From contig BNBP01000025.1 of the NCBI GenBank assembly GCA_014656015.1, positions 23,493 through 87,492 of the forward strand: a stretch of DNA of 64,000 nt. The letters run 5' to 3'. The notes under the pieces were generated by a model. The model searched no databases. It was not told the origin of the DNA and worked only from the letters and a program-made list of their open reading frames with translations. Position 1 is the stretch's first letter. The number at the start of each line of letters is the position of its first letter. Made by a program: the position numbers and the translations under genes. Positions 35,084-43,243 of this stretch are shown one piece after another. Source of the DNA: Streptomyces griseoaurantiacus. GTDB taxonomy: Bacteria > Actinomycetota > Actinomycetes > Streptomycetales > Streptomycetaceae.

Positions 35084-35653
35084 TCTCCCCGGGCGCCCGG
35101 GTGCCGCGGCCCGCCCCGCACGCCGCGGCGCGACCTGCGTTTCCTCCCCGCTGACCTGCGGCGGGACCGCGAAGCCGCAGGTGGGACGGGTGTTGACAGT
35201 GAGCCGCCGGGGGCCGGTAGGTTCTGCCGGGTCCACCACCGTCACGTCCGGCCGGAGAACGTCCGAGAGGTCGCCGGAGCCCGCTGGGTCGGGGATGGCG
35301 CGCCCCCGGCGCGCCGCCACCGGGAGCCAGGCCCAGCGTCCGCGCCACGGCGAGGGAATGTTTCGTGCCCGGCCGGCAGGTGCGACCCGGGTGGGGTCCG
35401 GCCGCTCAGTAGACAACGGCTTTCGGTCGATCCGCAGCCAGCGGTTCCCAGGTCGGCCCGAAGGGCCGCCGGGCCCCCAACCCGTTGCCCGCGACGGTCG
35501 CGGAAGCGGCCCGGAACGGGTGGACGACACCTGAGGACGCGCACCCCTACCCACTTTCTGTCCGGCCGACACCCCCGTGGGCCTGTGCTGTCGCGTCCTT
35601 CCAGGCAGTGGCCACTATGGTGGTGCCCTGCGTACGGACATGAAGGGGATGCA
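35084..35653 (+). other. 570-nt leader region before ppm1 with promoter and hairpins
   Basis: No gene is supported: the 117-codon open frame at 35181 has random composition. TTGACA (35193-35198) and TAGGTT (35218-35223), 19 bases apart, form a recognisable housekeeping promoter. Downstream is a stretch of stable hairpins: CCGC/GCGG at 35432-35444, GGCCC/GGGCC at 35455-35467, and CCCGTT/AACGGG at 35481-35520 enclosing an inner stem. A second possible -10 (TATGGT, 35616-35621) is near the gene. The leader would be about 430 nt. Confidence 0.6.
35193..35223 (+). promoter_or_regulatory. SigHrdB-type promoter for the ppm1 leader
   Basis: Perfect -35 TTGACA and -10 TAGGTT (close to TAGNNT) with a 19-bp spacer. 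It is the best match to a housekeeping promoter that I found in this window. Confidence 0.7.
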
Positions 35654-36457
35654 GTGAACGACGGCGAGGGGACCCCCGAGGCGGGAGCCCAGGGAAGACG
35701 GTTCGGCCCGCTCGGCACGGCCTTGGTGATCATCCCCACCTTCAACGAGGCGGAGAACATCCGGGCCATCGTCGGCCGGGTGCGCAAGGCCGTTCCCGAG
35801 GCGCACGTCCTTGTGGCCGACGACAACAGCCCCGACGGCACCGGCAAGCTGGCCGACGAACTGGCCGCCGAGGACGACCACGTCCAGGTGCTGCACCGCA
35901 AGGGCAAGGAGGGCCTCGGCGCCGCCTACCTCGCGGGCTTCCGCTGGGGCATGGAGCACGACTACGGCGTACTGATCGAGATGGACGCCGACGGCTCGCA
36001 CCAGCCCGAGGAACTGCCCCGGCTGCTCACCGCGCTCAAGAACGCGGACCTGGTGCTCGGCTCCCGCTGGGTGCCCGGCGGCCGTGTCGTCAACTGGCCC
36101 CGCTCCCGCGAGATCATCTCCCGCGGCGGCAGCCTCTACTCCCGGCTCGCCCTCGACCTGCCGCTGCGCGACATCACCGGCGGCTACCGCGCGTTCCGCC
36201 GCGAGACCCTGGAGGGCCTCGGCCTCGACGAGGTGGCCTCCCAGGGCTACTGCTTCCAGGTCGACCTCGCCCGCCGCGCGGTCAAGGCCGGCTACCACGT
36301 GGTCGAGGTGCCCATCACCTTCGTCGAGCGGGAGTTCGGCGACTCCAAGATGAGCCGCGACATCCTGGTGGAGGCCCTGTGGCGGGTCACCTCCTGGGGC
36401 GTGGGGGAGCGGGTCGGCCGGCTCACCAAGCGCACGGAGCCCAAGTCCTCCGGCTGA
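35654..36457 (+). CDS. ppm1: polyprenol-phosphate mannose synthase Ppm1
   Basis: A 267-aa GT2 glycosyltransferase without membrane segments. PTFNEAENI and ADDNSPDGTG at residues 28-65 bind the nucleotide sugar, EMDADGSHQPEE supplies the DXD-like catalytic acidic pair, and GGYRAFRRETL is the acceptor region. It transfers mannose from GDP-mannose to polyprenyl phosphate for protein O-mannosylation and lipoglycans; S. coelicolor Ppm1 is characterised and precedes fxsA/rbpA in the same order. GTG 35654 follows AAGGGGATGCA. Unlike mycobacteria there is no fusion to Lnt. Confidence 0.93.
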   Translation: MNDGEGTPEAGAQGRRFGPLGTALVIIPTFNEAENIRAIVGRVRKAVPEAHVLVADDNSPDGTGKLADELAAEDDHVQVLHRKGKEGLGAAYLAGFRWGMEHDYGVLIEMDADGSHQPEELPRLLTALKNADLVLGSRWVPGGRVVNWPRSREIISRGGSLYSRLALDLPLRDITGGYRAFRRETLEGLGLDEVASQGYCFQVDLARRAVKAGYHVVEVPITFVEREFGDSKMSRDILVEALWRVTSWGVGERVGRLTKRTEPKSSG

Positions 36458-36503
36458 TCACCCCCTTACGCCGTTCTGAGCAGGCCCCAGGCACACTGGA
36501 ACC

Positions 36504-37064
36504 ATGACGTCTGGTGCCTCGACTCCCGCCGCCCCCGCCCGGCCCCGCCGCTCGCGCCTGCGCACCTTCCTGCCGCTCGGCCTCGCCGCGTGGCTGGTGC
36601 TGGAGATCTGGCTGCTCCTGCTGGTCGCGGACGCGGCAGGGGGCATCGCCGTGCTCCTGCTGCTGCTCGCCGGGTTCCTTGGCGGCGCGGCGGTGGTCAA
36701 ACGGGCCGGGCGCCGGGCCTTCCGCAATCTCAGCGAGTCCCTGCAGCGCGGCGCGCCCCCGCAGAGCGGGGGCGCCAACGGCCTGACGATGCTCGCCGGT
36801 CTGCTGCTCATGCTGCCGGGCCTGCTCTCCGACGCGGTGGGCCTGCTGTTGCTGGTCCCGCCGGTCCAGAAGGCCGTGAGCGCCTACACGGAGCGCACGA
36901 TCGACCGCAAACTGCGCGCCACCGTCCCCGGCTCCTTCGGCGACGCCTTCGAGCAGGCCCGGATGCACCGGCCCGACGGCAAGGTGGTCCAGGGCGAGGT
37001 CATCAGGGAGGACCGCCCCGGCCCCCGGGACGGCGGCGAGGACCGCCCGCCGCTCACGGGCTGA
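36504..37064 (+). CDS. FxsA family membrane protein
   Basis: A 186-aa inner-membrane protein of the FxsA family. Hydrophobic segments lie around residues 17-50 (FLPLGLAAWLVLEIWLLLLV and IAVLLLLLAGFLGG) and 90-120 (GLTMLAGLLLMLPGLLSDAVGLLLLVPPV). The cytoplasmic tail is charged. FxsA in E. coli relieves phage exclusion by interacting with F-plasmid PifA, but the normal function is unknown. It lies between ppm1 and rbpA, as in S. coelicolor. A 24-bp hairpin terminator follows. Confidence 0.87.
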   Translation: MTSGASTPAAPARPRRSRLRTFLPLGLAAWLVLEIWLLLLVADAAGGIAVLLLLLAGFLGGAAVVKRAGRRAFRNLSESLQRGAPPQSGGANGLTMLAGLLLMLPGLLSDAVGLLLLVPPVQKAVSAYTERTIDRKLRATVPGSFGDAFEQARMHRPDGKVVQGEVIREDRPGPRDGGEDRPPLTG

Positions 37065-37136
37065 GCGCGATCACCTCTGCCGCGAGCCCGGCCGGCCCCG
37101 CCGAGTGGCCGGCCTGAGCCCGGGGAAAGCCGCACG

Positions 37137-37188
37137 CACGAGAGCGCGGGCGCCGTACGTTCTCACGTACGGCGCCCGCGCTCTCGTG
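37137..37188. terminator. 24-bp perfect hairpin terminator between fxsA and rbpA
   Basis: ACGAGAGCGCGGGCGCCGTA (first 20 of 23 bases) is followed by a TCTC tetraloop at 37161-37164 and the exact reverse complement through 37187, with one more GC pair outside. It lies between convergent genes and can stop transcription from both sides. Confidence 0.88.
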
Positions 37189-37225
37189 TGGTGTCCGCTG
37201 TGCTACCGCCCGATCCCCGTGGGGA

Positions 37226-37600
37226 TCATGCGGACTTGCGGCTGTCGCGCGGATGGACCGCGATGTTCATCGCACCGGACCGCAGGACGGCCAGCCGCTC
37301 CTCGAGGACCTCTTCGAGCTCCTCGCGAGTGCGCCGTTCCATCAGCATGTCCCAGTGCGTACGGGCGGGCTTGGCCTTCTTCTCCTCCGGGCCGTCACCG
37401 TCCACCAGGAGTGCCTGGGCCCCGCAGACCTTGCACTCCCACTCCGGCGGGATCTCCGCCTCGACCGAGAAGGGCATCTCGAATCGATGCCCCTTCTCGC
37501 ATGCGTACTCCACGGCCTGGCGCGGAGCCAGGTCGATGCCGCGGTCCGTCTCGTAGCTGGTCACCACGAGGCGCGTGCCGCGAAGAGCTCGCTCACTCAT
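37226..37600 (-). CDS. rbpA: RNA polymerase-binding protein RbpA
   Basis: A 124-aa actinobacterial RNA polymerase-binding protein that stabilises the sigma-core complex and open promoter. The N-terminal tail is followed by a zinc-binding core with CEKGHRFEMPF and CKVCG, and the C-terminal helical region RTHWDMLMERRTREELEEVLEERL is the sigma-interaction part. ATG 37600 follows GGGAGGCACGATTC. A consensus SigR promoter lies 60 bases upstream, linking it to thiol/oxidative stress. It is convergent with fxsA. Confidence 0.98.
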   Translation of the reverse strand: MSERALRGTRLVVTSYETDRGIDLAPRQAVEYACEKGHRFEMPFSVEAEIPPEWECKVCGAQALLVDGDGPEEKKAKPARTHWDMLMERRTREELEEVLEERLAVLRSGAMNIAVHPRDSRKSA

Positions 37601-37661
37601 GAATCGTGCCTCCCGGGCTTGTCGCCCACAGGACAGGTGTCGCTGTCGTCGTCATCCGGTC

Positions 37662-37688
37662 AACGTCCGGTCGGCGGTAAAGATTCCC
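37662..37688 (-). promoter_or_regulatory. SigR-type promoter of rbpA
   Basis: On the minus strand GGGAAT (37683-37688) is followed by exactly 18 bases and then GTT (37662-37664), the SigR consensus of S. coelicolor. rbpA is an established SigR target, so sequence and family knowledge agree. The predicted start site lies about 55 bases upstream of the ATG. Confidence 0.93.
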
Positions 37689-37774
37689 GTCCCGTGTCCC
37701 GTTTCGGGTCATGCGTCGCCGTCGTAGCCGCAGCCTTGTCTCCCCATGCAGTACCCAACGGCGCCCGGTTTGTC

Positions 37775-37792
37775 ACATCTGCTCGCAGATGT
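37775..37792. promoter_or_regulatory. palindrome ACATCTGC-TC-GCAGATGT
   Basis: A perfect 8-bp dyad with 2-bp centre. On the minus strand it reads GTGAC, ATCTGC, GA, GCAGAT, GTGAC, so the dyad is also bracketed by GTGAC. It lies about 87 bp upstream of the SigR promoter -35 and may bind a dimeric regulator. Confidence 0.4.
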
Positions 37793-37901
37793 CACCCAGC
37801 GTTGCGTCTTCTCTGACGCGCAGTAACGGTACGCCTGGCAGGCCAAACGCGTACACTACCGCCCTTTGCCCCGGAGCGCTAAATCCGGTCGCCGACGAGT
37901 T

Positions 37902-37936
37902 CCCCCGGCGCGCGGAAACACGCCGCGCCGCGGGGG
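37902..37936. terminator. terminator-like stem of the GDPD gene
   Basis: CCCCC (37902-37906) and GGGGG (37932-37936) frame GC-rich inner pairing just past the stop of the GDPD gene on the minus strand. Confidence 0.55.
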
Positions 37937-37937
37937 C

Positions 37938-38705
37938 TCAGGTCCAGGCGCCCCGTTCCTCGAGGACCGTGCGCAGTACCTCGAGACGGTCGGTCATCAG
38001 GCCGTCGACGCCGAGGTCCAGCAGGCGGTGCATGCGCTCCGCCTCGTTCACCGTCCACACGTGCACCTGCAGTCCCCGCGCGTGCGCGCTCCGCACGAAC
38101 CGGGCGTCGACCACGGGGACGCGCCCGTGCCGCTCGGGCACTTGGACGGCGACCGCCGAACGGCGCACGGCGGCGGGCAGCCCCCACGAGCGCAGCCGCA
38201 GCCCGAGCACCCCACGGGTGCCGTACGAGGTCGCGAGCCGGGGTCCGGCCAGCCGCTGGGCCCTGGCCACCCGGGCCTCGGAGAAGGAGCCGAGGCACAC
38301 CCGGTCCCAGGCCCCGGCCCGCCCGACCAGGTCGAGCAGCGGGAGCAAGGCGGACTCCGCCTTGCAGTCGACGTTCCAGCGGACCTCGGGGAACTCCTCC
38401 AGCAGGTCCGCGAACAGGGGGACCGGCTCGCCGCCCGCCACGCGTGCCCGGCGCACCTGCGACCAGGGCAACTCCGCGATCCGGCCCACGCCGTCCGTGA
38501 CCCGGTCCAGGGTCGCGTCGTGCAGGGCGACGAGGCGGCCGTCGGCCGTGACGTGCACGTCCGTCTCGAGATAGCGGTAGCCGGCCGCCACCGCCCGCCG
38601 GAACTGGGCGGCGGTGTTCTCCAGACCGTCGGCGGCCCCGCCCCGGTGGGCGAAGGCGAGCGGGCCGCGGTGGTCGAGATAGGGGTGGCGTGTCGCGGGG
38701 GTCAC
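37938..38705 (-). CDS. glycerophosphodiester phosphodiesterase
   Basis: A 255-aa GDPD TIM-barrel enzyme. FAHRGGAADGLENT has the catalytic His and the metal-binding Glu-Asn, LETDVHVTADGRLVALHD has the second His and acidic ligands, and WTVNEAERMHRLLDLGVDGLMTDR closes the barrel. No signal peptide, so it is intracellular. The GTG 38705 overlaps the YczE stop by four bases (GTGA), implying translational coupling. It releases glycerol-3-phosphate from deacylated phospholipids. Confidence 0.94.
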   Translation of the reverse strand: MTPATRHPYLDHRGPLAFAHRGGAADGLENTAAQFRRAVAAGYRYLETDVHVTADGRLVALHDATLDRVTDGVGRIAELPWSQVRRARVAGGEPVPLFADLLEEFPEVRWNVDCKAESALLPLLDLVGRAGAWDRVCLGSFSEARVARAQRLAGPRLATSYGTRGVLGLRLRSWGLPAAVRRSAVAVQVPERHGRVPVVDARFVRSAHARGLQVHVWTVNEAERMHRLLDLGVDGLMTDRLEVLRTVLEERGAWT

Positions 38706-39409
38706 CGCCGCAGTATGGCGCGCCGGGGGGTACCGGCGGCGACGACGGTGCCTCCCCGGGGCGAGGCCGGGACGGCGCACAGCCGCAGGAAGAGCTGCGC
38801 CAGCGGGCCGATGGCCAGCGCGTACAGCACGGTGCCCACGCCGACCGTGCCGCCGAGGAGGAATCCGGCCACCACGACCGCGACCTCGATGCAGGTCCGC
38901 AGCAGCCGGATCGACCGGCCCGTCCGCGCGTGCAGCCCCGTCATCAGACCGTCCCGCGGACCCGGCCCGAACCGGGCGGCGATGTACAGGCCGGTGGCCA
39001 GCCCGTTGAGGACGACCCCGCCGGCCATCAGCGCGATCCGCGCCCACAGCGCGTGCGTGGCGGGCAGCACGGCCAGCGTGGCGTCCATGGCCAGGCCGAC
39101 CGCGAAGACGTTCGAGACGGTGCCGAGGCCCGGACGCTGCCGCAGCGGTATCCACAGCAGCAGCACCACGACGCCCACGGCGATCGTCACCTCGCCGATG
39201 GTGAGACCGGACCGCCTCGCCAGCCCCTGGTGGAGCACACCCCACGGCTCCATGCCGAGGCCCGCCGAGACCAGCAGGGCGGAACTCACGCCGTACAGCG
39301 CGAGGCCGCCGTAGAGCTGGGTCAGCCGCCGCACGAGACGCCGCCGGGGCGGCTCGGAGGGGACGGAACCCACGGGAGGATCGGAAGGAGCGGGCAAAGA
39401 GGCGGACAA
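38702..39409 (-). CDS. YczE-family membrane protein
   Basis: A 235-aa protein with five or six helices. YGVSSALLVSAGLGMEPWGVLHQGLARRSGLTIGEVTIAVG matches the YczE family. The start TTG 39409 is preferred because GGGGG lies just upstream, though an ATG at 39511 would extend it with non-hydrophobic sequence. Its stop overlaps the GDPD start. YczE genes are frequently paired with MocR-type regulators (YczR); the divergent MocR gene 100 bp away fits this. Transport or sensing role unknown. Confidence 0.82.
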   Translation of the reverse strand: MSASLPAPSDPPVGSVPSEPPRRRLVRRLTQLYGGLALYGVSSALLVSAGLGMEPWGVLHQGLARRSGLTIGEVTIAVGVVVLLLWIPLRQRPGLGTVSNVFAVGLAMDATLAVLPATHALWARIALMAGGVVLNGLATGLYIAARFGPGPRDGLMTGLHARTGRSIRLLRTCIEVAVVVAGFLLGGTVGVGTVLYALAIGPLAQLFLRLCAVPASPRGGTVVAAGTPRRAILRR

Positions 39410-39509
39410 GGGAAGCCCCCGGGTGGTTGCAGTGGACCGGCGCGTGCCACTCTGTGGCTCGGGGAATCGAACCATCCAGGGCCAATTCCAGGAAGGTGGA
39501 CCGCTTGTC

Positions 39510-41009
39510 ATGGTGAAGTGGACGTCCGCGGTCGGCGCGGCTCAGCTCGCCCGGCAGCTCGGCTCCCAGCAGGACCGCCCCGCCGGTCCCGGCACCCGCC
39601 GCCCGCCCGCCTACCGTGCCCTCGCCGACGGCATCCGGCTGCTGGTCCTGGAAGGCCGGGTTCCGGTCGCCGCCCGGCTGCCCGCCGAACGGGAACTCGC
39701 GCTGGCCCTCTCGGTGAGCCGCACCACCGTCGCCGCCGCCTACGAGGCACTGCGCAACGAGGGCTTCCTGGAGTCCCGCAGGGGAGCGGGGAGCTGGACC
39801 GCCGTGCCCGCGGGGAACCCGCTGCCCGCGCGGGGCCTCGAACCGCTGCCGCCCGAGGCGCTCGGCTCGCTCATCGACCTCGGCACCGCCGCGCTGCCCG
39901 CCCCCGAGCCCTGGCTCACCCGCGCCGTCCGGGGAGCCCTGGAGGAACTGCCGCCCTACGCCCACACGCACGGCGACTACCCGGCGGGACTGCCCGCGCT
40001 GCGCGCGATGCTCGCCGAGCGCTACACCGCGCGCGGCATCCCCACCATGCCCGAGCAGATCATGGTCACCACCGGCGCGATGGGCGCGATCGACGCCATC
40101 TGCCACCTCTTCGCGGGACGCGGCGAGCGGATCGCGGTGGAGTCCCCCTCCTACGCCAACATCCTGCAGTTGATGCGCGCGGCGGGGGCCCGGCTGGTGC
40201 CCGTCGCCATGGCCGAGGGGCTCACCGGCTGGGACCTGGAGCGCTGGCGGCAGGTGCTGCGCGAGGCGGCGCCGCGACTGGCCTACGTGGTCGCCGACTT
40301 CCACAACCCCACCGGCGCGCTCGCCGACGAGGACCAGCGGCGCCGCCTGGTGGAACTGGCGCGTTCGGCGGGCACCGTGGTCGTCGTCGACGAGACGATG
40401 AGCGAGCTCGTCCTCGACGAGGGGACCGCGCTGCCGCGCCCGGTGTGCGGCTTCGACCCGGCGGGCTCGACCGTCATCACGGTCGGCTCCGCCAGCAAGG
40501 CGTTCTGGGCGGGCATGCGCATCGGCTGGGTGCGGGCCGCGCCCGACGTCATCCGCAGCCTGATCGCGGCCCGTGCCTACGCCGACCTCGGCACCCCCGT
40601 CCTCGAACAGCTCGCCGTCAACTGGCTGCTCAGCACGGGAGGCTGGGAACAGGCCGTCGCGCAGCGGTGCGTCCAGGCCCGCGAGAACCGCGACGCCCTG
40701 GTCGCGGCGGTGCGCCGAGAGCTGCCCGACTGGGAGTTCGAGGTGCCGCACGGGGGCCTCACCCTGTGGGTCCGCACCGGCGGACTGTCCGGTTCGCGAC
40801 TGGCGGAGGCGGGGGAGCGGGCCGGGGTCCGGGTCCCCTCGGGACCCCGCTTCGGGGTGGACGGCGCCTTCGAGGGCTATGTCCGGCTGCCGTTCACCGT
40901 GGGCGGCGCGGTGGCACAGGAGGCGGCGAGCCGGCTGGCCGCCGCCGCGCACCTGGTCCGCACCGGGGCGCCGGGGACGACGGAGCCGCCGCGGACCTTC
41001 GTGGCGTGA
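39510..41009 (+). CDS. MocR-type GntR/aminotransferase regulator (YczR-like)
   Basis: A 499-aa fusion of a GntR winged helix (about residues 25-95, RLPAERELALALSVSRTTVAAAYEAL) and a fold-type I aminotransferase domain whose PLP lysine is Lys330 in VGSASKAFWAG. It has no obvious loss of catalytic residues, but MocR proteins act as regulators. The divergent YczE gene is the expected target of such regulators. ATG 39510 is about 13 bases after GGAAGG. Confidence 0.9.
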   Translation: MVKWTSAVGAAQLARQLGSQQDRPAGPGTRRPPAYRALADGIRLLVLEGRVPVAARLPAERELALALSVSRTTVAAAYEALRNEGFLESRRGAGSWTAVPAGNPLPARGLEPLPPEALGSLIDLGTAALPAPEPWLTRAVRGALEELPPYAHTHGDYPAGLPALRAMLAERYTARGIPTMPEQIMVTTGAMGAIDAICHLFAGRGERIAVESPSYANILQLMRAAGARLVPVAMAEGLTGWDLERWRQVLREAAPRLAYVVADFHNPTGALADEDQRRRLVELARSAGTVVVVDETMSELVLDEGTALPRPVCGFDPAGSTVITVGSASKAFWAGMRIGWVRAAPDVIRSLIAARAYADLGTPVLEQLAVNWLLSTGGWEQAVAQRCVQARENRDALVAAVRRELPDWEFEVPHGGLTLWVRTGGLSGSRLAEAGERAGVRVPSGPRFGVDGAFEGYVRLPFTVGGAVAQEAASRLAAAAHLVRTGAPGTTEPPRTFVA

Positions 41010-41024
41010 GGACGACGGGCGCGC

Positions 41025-42695
41025 TCACCCCTCCGCGGCCACCGGTTCCGAGGCCGCGCGGGACCGGGAGTCCTTGGTGAGGCGTCCGGCCTCCTCCGCC
41101 CCCGGGGCCTCCGTGCGCGCCGGCAGCAGGGCCAGCACCGCCTCGCGCTCCCGCTCGCCGGTGGCCTCGTCGTACGGGTCCGGCGTGGCCGGCACCTGCA
41201 GCCGGTGGACCGGACCGGCGCCGAGCCGGGCGTACCCCCGCCCGGGCGGGACGTCCTTGGTGGGGGTCGTGTGCGGCGGCGCGCCGAGGACCGCCGTGAG
41301 CAGGTCGGCGGCGGCCGGTCCCAGCACCACGCGGGCGCGGGTGTGTCGCAGGACCGCTTCCGGGAGCGCGTCGAGGCCGTCCGTGTATTCGGCGTGCTCG
41401 GCGTGCTCGGTGTGCTCGGCGCGTCTGGCGTGTTCGGCGTGTTCGGCCACCACCACGGTGACGTTCGCCGCGCGGCCGTGCCGCAGCGGCACCTGCAGCA
41501 GCGCCAGCGGGTCCTCGTGCCCGCCGGCCGCGGCCAGGTGACCGAGGGCGACGGGCCGGTCGAGGAAGATCCACAGGGGGCGTCTGACGTCGTCCGGCGC
41601 GGGCTGCCCGGCCTGCCGGGCGCGGTTCGCGGCGATCAGCCGGCGCTCCGTCTCGTGGGTCGCCCACCGCAGGCTCGCCACCGCGCCCGCCAGCGCGCAC
41701 TCGACCGCCAGCACGCCGTCGCGCCCCGTCAGACAGGCGTACTCGCCGGTGCCGCCGCCCTCGACGATCAGCACGTCGCCGTGCTGGAGCGCCTGGAGGG
41801 CGAGGGACCGCAGCAGGGTCGTGGTGCCGCTGCCGGGCTCGCCGACGGCCAGCAGGTGCGGCTCCGTGGAGCGCGGGCCGGTGCGCCACACCACCGGGGG
41901 TTCGTCGCGCCGCTCCTCGCCGTAGTCGAGGGGAACGGTGCGCTGGACGCCGGTGGGATCGGTGAAACCGAGCACGAGTTCGCCCGGCGCGGTCACGAAG
42001 CGCTGGGCGGTGATGTCGGTGGGGAGCGGGGGCAGCACGCACAGCGTCAACTCGTTGCCCTCCTCGTCCCACGTGAAGTGGTATTCGCGCCCCCGGCCGG
42101 CCTTGGCCTGCAGCACCTGCTCGATGCGGGCGCGCGACTCGGGCTCGCCGTCGGTGAAGTACGCCGGGTAGCGGATGGTCAGCCGGGAGACCCGGCCCGC
42201 CTCGTCGAACTCGTATCCGGACAGGGCCGCCGTCCAGTCGCCCCCGTGCCCGAAGAGGGGGGAGGGGTCGCCGGCCGCCGTGAAGTAGGGGACGAGCGCG
42301 TCGTACAGCGCACGCAGCCGCTCGGCCTGCGCCTCGTCGGGGCCCTCCGCCACCGGCACCGCCTGCTCGCGGCCGTGCCAGGCCGCCGCCGCCATCAGTG
42401 CCACGAGGGCGAGCAGCGGCCCGTACGGAGCGAGGCCCACCACCAGGAGCACCGCGAGGACGAGGAAGACCAGCGGTCCTCGCCGGTCCTTCGGTGTCTC
42501 CGCCCACCTGCGCCGTCCGGCCGCGGCCAGCCGGCGCAGTCCACGGGTGACCGTGATCAGCGGGTGGAGGACGTCGGTGGCGCCGTCCGCCGCCGTCCTG
42601 GCCAGCTCCCGGCCGCGGGCGAGCGGTACGGCACCGGTGCCGGTGAGCCGTGCGCTGCCTCGCTTGAGGATGCGGGGGAGGGGGCGGCGGGCCAC
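41025..42695 (-). CDS. membrane-anchored FtsK/EccC-like ATPase with degenerate Walker A
   Basis: A 556-aa protein. One or two helices at residues 70-110 anchor it. A P-loop region GEPGSGTTT lies at residues 285-293: the lysine expected before the Thr is replaced by Thr291, so ATP hydrolysis may be impaired. VLIVEGGGTGEY and RRPLWIFLDRP are the Walker B-like parts. A repeated Glu-His-Ala stretch is near residues 405-425. GTG 42695 follows CAGGAG. The small membrane gene 36 nt upstream (in transcription order) is a likely partner. Function unknown; DNA or protein pump ancestry is inferred. Confidence 0.8.
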   Translation of the reverse strand: MARRPLPRILKRGSARLTGTGAVPLARGRELARTAADGATDVLHPLITVTRGLRRLAAAGRRRWAETPKDRRGPLVFLVLAVLLVVGLAPYGPLLALVALMAAAAWHGREQAVPVAEGPDEAQAERLRALYDALVPYFTAAGDPSPLFGHGGDWTAALSGYEFDEAGRVSRLTIRYPAYFTDGEPESRARIEQVLQAKAGRGREYHFTWDEEGNELTLCVLPPLPTDITAQRFVTAPGELVLGFTDPTGVQRTVPLDYGEERRDEPPVVWRTGPRSTEPHLLAVGEPGSGTTTLLRSLALQALQHGDVLIVEGGGTGEYACLTGRDGVLAVECALAGAVASLRWATHETERRLIAANRARQAGQPAPDDVRRPLWIFLDRPVALGHLAAAGGHEDPLALLQVPLRHGRAANVTVVVAEHAEHARRAEHTEHAEHAEYTDGLDALPEAVLRHTRARVVLGPAAADLLTAVLGAPPHTTPTKDVPPGRGYARLGAGPVHRLQVPATPDPYDEATGEREREAVLALLPARTEAPGAEEAGRLTKDSRSRAASEPVAAEG

Positions 42696-42731
42696 GTCGT
42701 CTCCTGGAGGTACGGGGCGGTCAGGGGAGGG

Positions 42732-42926
42732 TCAGAAATTGATTCCGCCGAGGAGGCTCGCCAGGCTCTCGCCGCCCGCTTTGATGCTGGGGGCGATCGC
42801 GGTGCTCGCCAGGTAGAAGCCGAACAGGGCCGAGACCGTTGCGTGGGAAGCCTTGAGGCCGTCCTTCCTGAAGAACAGGAAGACGATGATGCCGAACAGG
42901 ACCACGCCTGAGATGGACAGAATCAT
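42732..42926 (-). CDS. small membrane protein, 64 aa
   Basis: A two-helix peptide (SGVVLFGIIVFLFFRKD and ALFGFYLASTAIAPSIK). ATG 42926 follows AGGAGAGCTCAA. It lies immediately upstream of the EccC-like ATPase in the same direction. A SigA-type promoter is readable upstream. Such small membrane partners are found beside Streptomyces spread/transfer proteins, but nothing else here suggests conjugation. Confidence 0.8.
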   Translation of the reverse strand: MILSISGVVLFGIIVFLFFRKDGLKASHATVSALFGFYLASTAIAPSIKAGGESLASLLGGINF

Positions 42927-43243
42927 TTGAGCTCTCCTGGTTGATGGGGACGGTCACCATGAGTTCTTCCAGGATCACAGAATGTATCCATATGACAAAA
43001 GGTGCAACTGGGTGATCTCCGGGCGTTTCACCGCTTGTGTGTGTCCGGTGTCTCCGCCCCTCTGCTCGGCATCGTCCCGGGCGGGACGCCCGGCCCCGTG
43101 GCGGACGGCTCCTGGTGATCCTCGCCACGGCGGGCGCAGGTCATGTGCCGTGCCGAGCCAGTACGCTGGCGATTCACCCGTACGGCCGCGCCACGGCCGC
43201 CGCACGGGCACCCCCCACGGAGGCAGTGAAAGGTGATGCGGTG
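42927..43243. other. 317-nt divergent intergenic region
   Basis: It contains a low-GC island around 42970-43010 with the promoter of the 64-aa gene. TACGCT at about 43163 may be the -10 of the ankyrin gene. I see no gene in it. Confidence 0.6.
42979..43007 (-). promoter_or_regulatory. promoter of the 64-aa membrane gene
   Basis: On the minus strand TTGCAC (43002-43007) and CATTCT (42979-42984) are separated by 17 bases, within the only AT-rich stretch of the region. Confidence 0.5.

Larger units (their letters stand above)
37601..37937. other. 337-nt region upstream of rbpA
   Basis: It holds the rbpA promoter (37662-37688), a perfect 18-bp palindrome at 37775-37792, and the GDPD terminator-like stem at 37902-37936 (CCCCC pairing with GGGGG plus an inner GCGCG stem). 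I see no gene in it. Confidence 0.7.

Noticed and set aside
35181..35534. A 117-aa plus-strand frame in the ppm1 leader
   Set aside because: Random Arg/Gly/Pro composition, start lies before the promoter -10, and no ribosome site.
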